Under the pieces are notes generated by a model that had not been told where the DNA came from, made no database searches, and saw only the letters and a list, made by a program, of their open reading frames with translations. DNA of 64,000 nt from Symbiodinium natans. Taxonomy: Eukaryota; Sar; Dinophyceae; Suessiales; Symbiodiniaceae. The translations under genes were made by a program, and so were the position numbers. Position 1 is the stretch's first letter, and every line of letters starts with the position of its first letter. Of this stretch, positions 59,750-64,000 are shown in pieces. Location of the stretch: contig CAJNDS010000879.1 in NCBI GenBank assembly GCA_905221605.1, positions 114,501-178,500 of the forward strand, in the 5' to 3' direction.

Positions 59750-61150
59750 CTACGTCAATGATCTGCAAGAATCGAGAGCGTGCTCCGACATCGGACGCAG
59801 CAGATGGACATGCTCCAGCTTCCCATGTTCTTCACATGCCGCAAACGCTGCCTCGAGGGCAATGCAAGTCGGTTCCACCGCTTCTTCTGACATTAAACGG
59901 AGGAGCTCTATGGATTCACACCATTGCCGCTTTCTGGAACACGCTGCAATTGTTGCAGAGTAGCTAATGATGTCAGTCTGCAGCAACGCACCTCTCATGG
60001 AGCTTAGCAACCTAGTGGCTCTGCCACCTTTGCCAGCCATCATGAGCGAGCTCAACATGGCATTGAAGCATACTAGATTTGGCTGCAACTGCTCACTCAT
60101 CATTTCCTCTAACAGGACCTGCGCCTGCTCCCAGCCCGCATTCTTTTCGCAAGAACTTATTGCAGCACCGTAACACACCAAGTTGGGCTGCTGCAAGCAC
60201 ATCTGCATCATCCGCAAGACTTGCAGCGCAAGCTGACCCTGACCACCCCTTGCACATGAAGAAATCGCCGCACTGAAGCTTACAGCATTGGGTTGAAGAC
60301 TTCTGGCCTGCATACGCCATAGCAGAGCCAAAGCCGATCTCCAAGAACCACTTTTCTCACAGGCACTGATCACTGCACTGTAGCTGATGACATCAGGTCT
60401 AGGGAGTCTAAGCCACACTGACTCATCTGACTCTGACTCCGTCGCAGGACGTTCAGGACGTTCCATACTCTCGAGAACTGCCATTGCTTGTTCAGGCCTT
60501 CGCCCCTTCTCCAGGCTCGTCAGGAGCGCGTTGCAGCAAACAAGGTTAGGTCGCATACGTGCTTCGTCTGCTTCGTTCAACAGAGCAAGGGTATCTTTCC
60601 ACCGCCCCTCCTGTGCACTAGCACTCATTGCAGCACCAACACTGACCTGCGTTGGTTCTATTGCGGTAGCCTTCATCAGACTAAGCACGGCCAAAGCCCT
60701 GCTTGCCTCTGCTGCTTGCCCACAGGCATGCAGCAATGCTGTGCAGCACACCACATTCACCTCAATGCCTAACAGGCTTGCATCCATCAGAAGTTGGGTG
60801 CAATGCTCCCAAGAAGCAGCGACCTGACAAGAAAGGGCACCTGCCCCATAAGTTCTGGCATTGACCCGAAGTGTCTGGTGTCGAGCAGCACCTATCAAGA
60901 TGAGTGCCGATGCCCAGGCCCAATTTTTGGCACAGGCGGTTGCCACTGCGTTGTGTGCACTGATGTGCGTCAGCTGTGCACTCACTAATTCCGACAATGC
61001 GCTTGCCCACTGGCTTTGTTTGCCCAAGCTGGCAAGCCGTTTCGAGAACTTGGCTTGATCGCTTACGCTGGGTTCCGGAGACCTAGAACTAGCAGAAGCA
61101 GCAAGTTCGATGGAAGCGTGCCTTATTGGCTTGTTGGGGAATCCACCCAT
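59750..61150 (-). CDS. Pentatricopeptide-repeat (PPR) protein, single exon
   Basis: An uninterrupted 466-codon minus-strand ORF from ATG at 61150 to TAG at 59750-59752. The frame extends ten codons upstream without another ATG, up to a TGA. It consists of about 12 tandem PPR-like units of about 35 residues, for example NAVSFSAAISSCARGGQ, NLVCYGAAISSCEKNAGW and DVISYSAVISACEKSGSW, each a helix-turn-helix pair with the usual N/D at the unit start. A Ser/Glu-rich loop (ATESESDESVW) interrupts one unit. PPR proteins bind RNA base by base and mostly act in chloroplast or mitochondrial RNA processing. No DYW or SMR domain is seen, and the N terminus lacks a clear transit peptide. It lies about 0.85 kb upstream (5') of the GSK3 gene on the same strand and has no introns, unlike its neighbour. 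Confidence 0.9.
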   Translation of the reverse strand: MGGFPNKPIRHASIELAASASSRSPEPSVSDQAKFSKRLASLGKQSQWASALSELVSAQLTHISAHNAVATACAKNWAWASALILIGAARHQTLRVNARTYGAGALSCQVAASWEHCTQLLMDASLLGIEVNVVCCTALLHACGQAAEASRALAVLSLMKATAIEPTQVSVGAAMSASAQEGRWKDTLALLNEADEARMRPNLVCCNALLTSLEKGRRPEQAMAVLESMERPERPATESESDESVWLRLPRPDVISYSAVISACEKSGSWRSALALLWRMQARSLQPNAVSFSAAISSCARGGQGQLALQVLRMMQMCLQQPNLVCYGAAISSCEKNAGWEQAQVLLEEMMSEQLQPNLVCFNAMLSSLMMAGKGGRATRLLSSMRGALLQTDIISYSATIAACSRKRQWCESIELLRLMSEEAVEPTCIALEAAFAACEEHGKLEHVHLLRPMSEHALDSCRSLT

Positions 61151-61889
61151 GGACTGCACGGAGGGTTCTCCACTTGCCACGACAGCAGGAGACCATCACC
61201 AAGGCGACCAAGCCAGGAGCTTGACATGACCTGTGCTGGGACCTGCTTGGACCTTCTCAGACCTGCTGAAGCTTGAAGCTAGGGAAACACGCAATGTACT
61301 TCAATCGAAAAGAGAGAACTCAATCGCTTAACCCCAATTAATGTCAGCATAGCATCTTTTATCAGCTGGCCGTAGTGTCCAACGCTACGTCTGCTCGTTG
61401 CAAAGCGCCGTCATGACAAGTTTCTGTCACGACATGCTACTGCAGGGTTGGCTTGCAATTGCCTTGAGCGGCGGTCATTCTGTGGAAGAGATGATCCTGG
61501 TAAGGTGCCGACGAAAAACGCCCAATATCAACCTCAATGCACGCTGTCACCCCGCAGCCTTCCGCAGCTGCGGCAGGACAAAGATCGACCTGCTCTCTTT
61601 CACGATAAACCACTCCAAACCTCCGCATCACAACAGTCCTTTCTGTAAATCAAGGGTATTCAAAGGCCCCATTCTAAGTTCATAAGGGGACGCTGGTGAT
61701 TTATATTCAGAAATCTCTGTTCCCTCTATACGTGGATGTGAAGCCTGCAGTTCCTTCATACTTGAATACGACGACCTCTGTTGCTCCATGTTTCTACAGG
61801 AAAGGAACACGTCATGATGAAGTGGAAGAAGCAAAGGAAGAAGGGCAGAACAATCATTGCGCAAGCAGACACATCGTCGGACCTTTACT

Positions 61890-62230
61890 TCGAGCTTCAG
61901 CAGTGGTTGCACTACGAAGTCGACTTTCCAGCAATTGGAGCTTTGGACGCCCTGCGCGTACTACGTTTGCAAAAGTCGAGCTTTGAGCCTTTGAGCCTTT
62001 GAGCCGCTGGAGATTTTGGATGCGTACTGCGTGTATACCACAAAAGTCGTCGTTCCTGCCAACAGGAGCTTCGGACGCCTCCGCGCACTTTGCACTACAA
62101 GACGTCGCGTCTGGAGCCACTGCTGTACTACGTTTGTACTACTACATAAGTCGACGCTCCAGGCTCCAAAAGCCACCAAAGCTTTGCACATCTTTAAAGC
62201 CACCAAAGCTTCGCACATCTTTGCACTTTA
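61890..62230. repeat. Degenerate repeats and a 30-bp direct repeat
   Basis: Loose units containing CTACGTTTG and AAAAGTCG recur between 61.9 and 62.16 kb. AAAGCCACCAAAGCT followed by GCACATCTTT is repeated at about 62168-62196 and 62199-62227. No gene was assigned. Confidence 0.5.
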
Positions 62231-62239
62231 CAAGAACCA

Positions 62240-63550
62240 CCCCAAAATCTACGACAGCTATGCACCCCACGAGCACTTCTCGACGAGGATGCTCTCACAA
62301 CGAGGCTTCAAAAGCGACAGCAGTTGGCATAGTTCGGCGCTTCACGAGGATGAGCACGGGCAAGGTTACAATGCACAACTACGTTCATCTTGGTGTTCGC
62401 CTTCTTTATAATTGAGAATGATTCGTGGGCGTTCTGATCCTCTTCACGGCGCACTGAAAGGTAAATGGAAATCCAGTAGAAGAAAGAAGAATACGAAAAC
62501 AAGCCGAATGAGAGGAAAGAAAAGGCTAGAGCTCTGCGTCTTAATTTCCTATTCTGACAGACGCATGACATGTAATGAGCGAGGTGTGCCAAACGCCCCT
62601 ACAATCTGCTTCGGTTACATGGGCTAATGGGGAGCAACTAAATTTAGCGAAATGATATTCATAGCATCCGCTGATAGTAATAATAATCAGACGAACTTCA
62701 TGAGTCTTGTGAGCAATTGACTGAAAAGGAAAGTGACCACAGAATACGATAAAGTATATGTATAGCATTGATGAGCAGGTGACCTGGCCAAGAGTTAAAC
62801 GAGACGTACTCAAGAACCGGAGACGTCCGCCATGAGAGTTCTTGGAATGATAGAAGTTGTTGATTCTTGTGGCCAGGTAAATATAAGACTAGTCGTAGAA
62901 ATGGAATGCCCCGCTGAATTCAGTTGGAAAAAGAGAGCGTGAAGAGACCCTGCTCATGTGAATCCGCATCAATTACGAGCTGCGCAGTTCCAGGTCCAGC
63001 AATCTAAGCTCCCCTTCGTTGGAACCCCGTGTACACTGTGTAAGGAAACAGCACTAACGAAACAGATACATTAGCAGGATGGCATGTCGTAGCAGACCCC
63101 ATGGACACGCAGTATAGGTGCGTTGCTTATCAATCTTCCGATTGATTTCATGCTGAGTGCACAACCACCTCAAAACGCGGAGATGGCCTTGCTGTAGGCG
63201 CCTGCCTAAGCACTAGCAGTGATCCCGACACGCCGGCCCACAATGCCTACAAAGAAACTGCCTGAGCTTTCGTGATGCTGAGGCAGCGTCGACCGTACAG
63301 ATATCGGCAAAGCGGTAGTTTCGTCCCCACGCGTGGTGATGTAAGTCCTCTCTTGCCTTGGTCAGACAACCCTTTCTGGTACATTTTGGTGTGGTCTGGT
63401 GCGGCAGCGGCTACACACTGGTCAGGCCTGCAAGCTCAAGTACAAATCTGTGCTGATAGCAATGCTGTGCCTACCGCGCATATATGCATCATACTATGAG
63501 CATGCAGTGCCTGGCGAGGGGCCTGCTCACCTGTCACGCTATCCTTCCCA
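62240..63550. other. Gene-poor, AT-richer stretch
   Basis: No supportable coding segment or notable repeat. Base composition is more AT-rich than the surrounding gene regions between about 62.4 and 63.1 kb. Confidence 0.4.
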
Positions 63551-63559
63551 CACGCACCC

Positions 63560-63914
63560 CTCCCCGAAGGGCAGGGAATGGTGACGTGCTTCAGCTCTCC
63601 CACTGGTCTTCCGCATTCTTCTTTAGACAAAGCGACCACGCGTTGGCAGCCTTTCACTGACGCTGCTGACCCTACTTGAGCCGATCAATTTTCACGGCCA
63701 CCTTGCAAAACCGGATCCAAATCCTCACGTGCTCTGCACATCTTGCTATGCGCGAGACGAGATCTAAATTGATTCAGGCATCAAGTTGCAAGGTGTGGCA
63801 GCTCAAGTGCAAGGTGCAAGGCCAAGCTTAGCCCGTGGCAATGGCTGAGGTGCTGTAGACACCTTCGCATTCTTTAGCAATACCAACTGCCTGTACTCAT
63901 GCTTGGAAGCAAAA
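63560..63914 (-). CDS. Possible protein kinase fragment at the right edge
   Basis: A 26-bp candidate exon at 63676-63701, after a TGCAAG acceptor and before AA|GTAGGG, reads VAVKIDRL plus a split Lys. This is the form of the ATP-binding VAIK segment of protein kinases, and the exon is of the size seen in the two kinases elsewhere in this window. A segment near 63.59 kb reads ELKHVTIP, which could follow helix C. An upstream exon-like segment at about 63855-63914 reads GRAFASKHEYRQLVLLKNAK and has no glycine loop. The rest would lie beyond the right end. The call rests on one short motif. Confidence 0.3.
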
Positions 63915-64000
63915 GCCCTCCCCTGCAGGGATAACGACATGCAGTGTAAAGCCAATGCCTCAATCGTTTGTGTTGATTGGAGCATTCACTTGTTCCTGTT

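Overview
The window reads as nuclear DNA of a dinoflagellate, most likely a symbiodiniacean-type genome. This is inferred, not proven. The evidence is: very small exons separated by introns; splice donors that are often GC or GA rather than GT, with acceptors usually reading AG|G; an intronless pentatricopeptide-repeat (PPR) gene of the dinoflagellate kind; a short TTTAGGG-type telomeric repeat inside the sequence; and abundant simple repeats. There is no bacterial-style dense coding, and I saw no rRNA, tRNA, CRISPR array or reverse transcriptase.

Layout. 0.2-1.4 kb is a nested inverted repeat built from A-, G-, T- and C-rich simple sequence. 1.5-7.9 kb, minus strand, holds a CHK2/CaMK-like Ser/Thr kinase pieced together from small exons. 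8-12.8 kb is mostly repeats: a (GTAGTG)n tract, (AT)n tracts and a family of short AATTCTC-containing repeats. 13.0-14.8 kb, minus, has several convincing exons of an unrecognised gene. 16.3-17.4 kb has two 220-bp direct repeats flanking an 82-codon ORF. 17.8-22.5 kb mixes minus-strand exon candidates with pyrimidine tracts. 23-35 kb is gene-poor, with a 54-base poly-C run beside an interstitial telomere repeat at 27.4 kb and unidentified minus-strand exons at 29.2-29.7 and 31.9-33.3 kb. 35.3-39.8 kb is a diverged tandem duplication. 42.3-42.9 kb is a dispersed repeat interrupted by a 66-bp tandem array. 45.4 kb has the clearest plus-strand exon. 46.7-50.3 kb is repeat-rich, including about 74 units of (TAC). 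53.2-53.9 kb, minus, encodes a Pro/Gly-rich protein.

The right end is the best resolved part. At 56.3-58.9 kb, minus, lies a nearly complete glycogen synthase kinase-3 (GSK3/shaggy) gene in at least 17 exons. It is followed at 59.75-61.15 kb by a single-exon PPR protein on the same strand. The stretch from 61.2 to 63.5 kb is gene-poor. A fragment of a possible third kinase sits at the right edge.

The three genes I can name (CHK2-like kinase, GSK3, PPR protein) are all on the minus strand, as are most other supportable exons; this fits the unidirectional gene arrays known from dinoflagellates. The named products would act in kinase signalling (two genes) and, from what is known of the family, organelle RNA processing (PPR). 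Nothing shows that they form one pathway. Exon boundaries were found by hand, by matching known family motifs to splice-like sites, and carry no transcript support.
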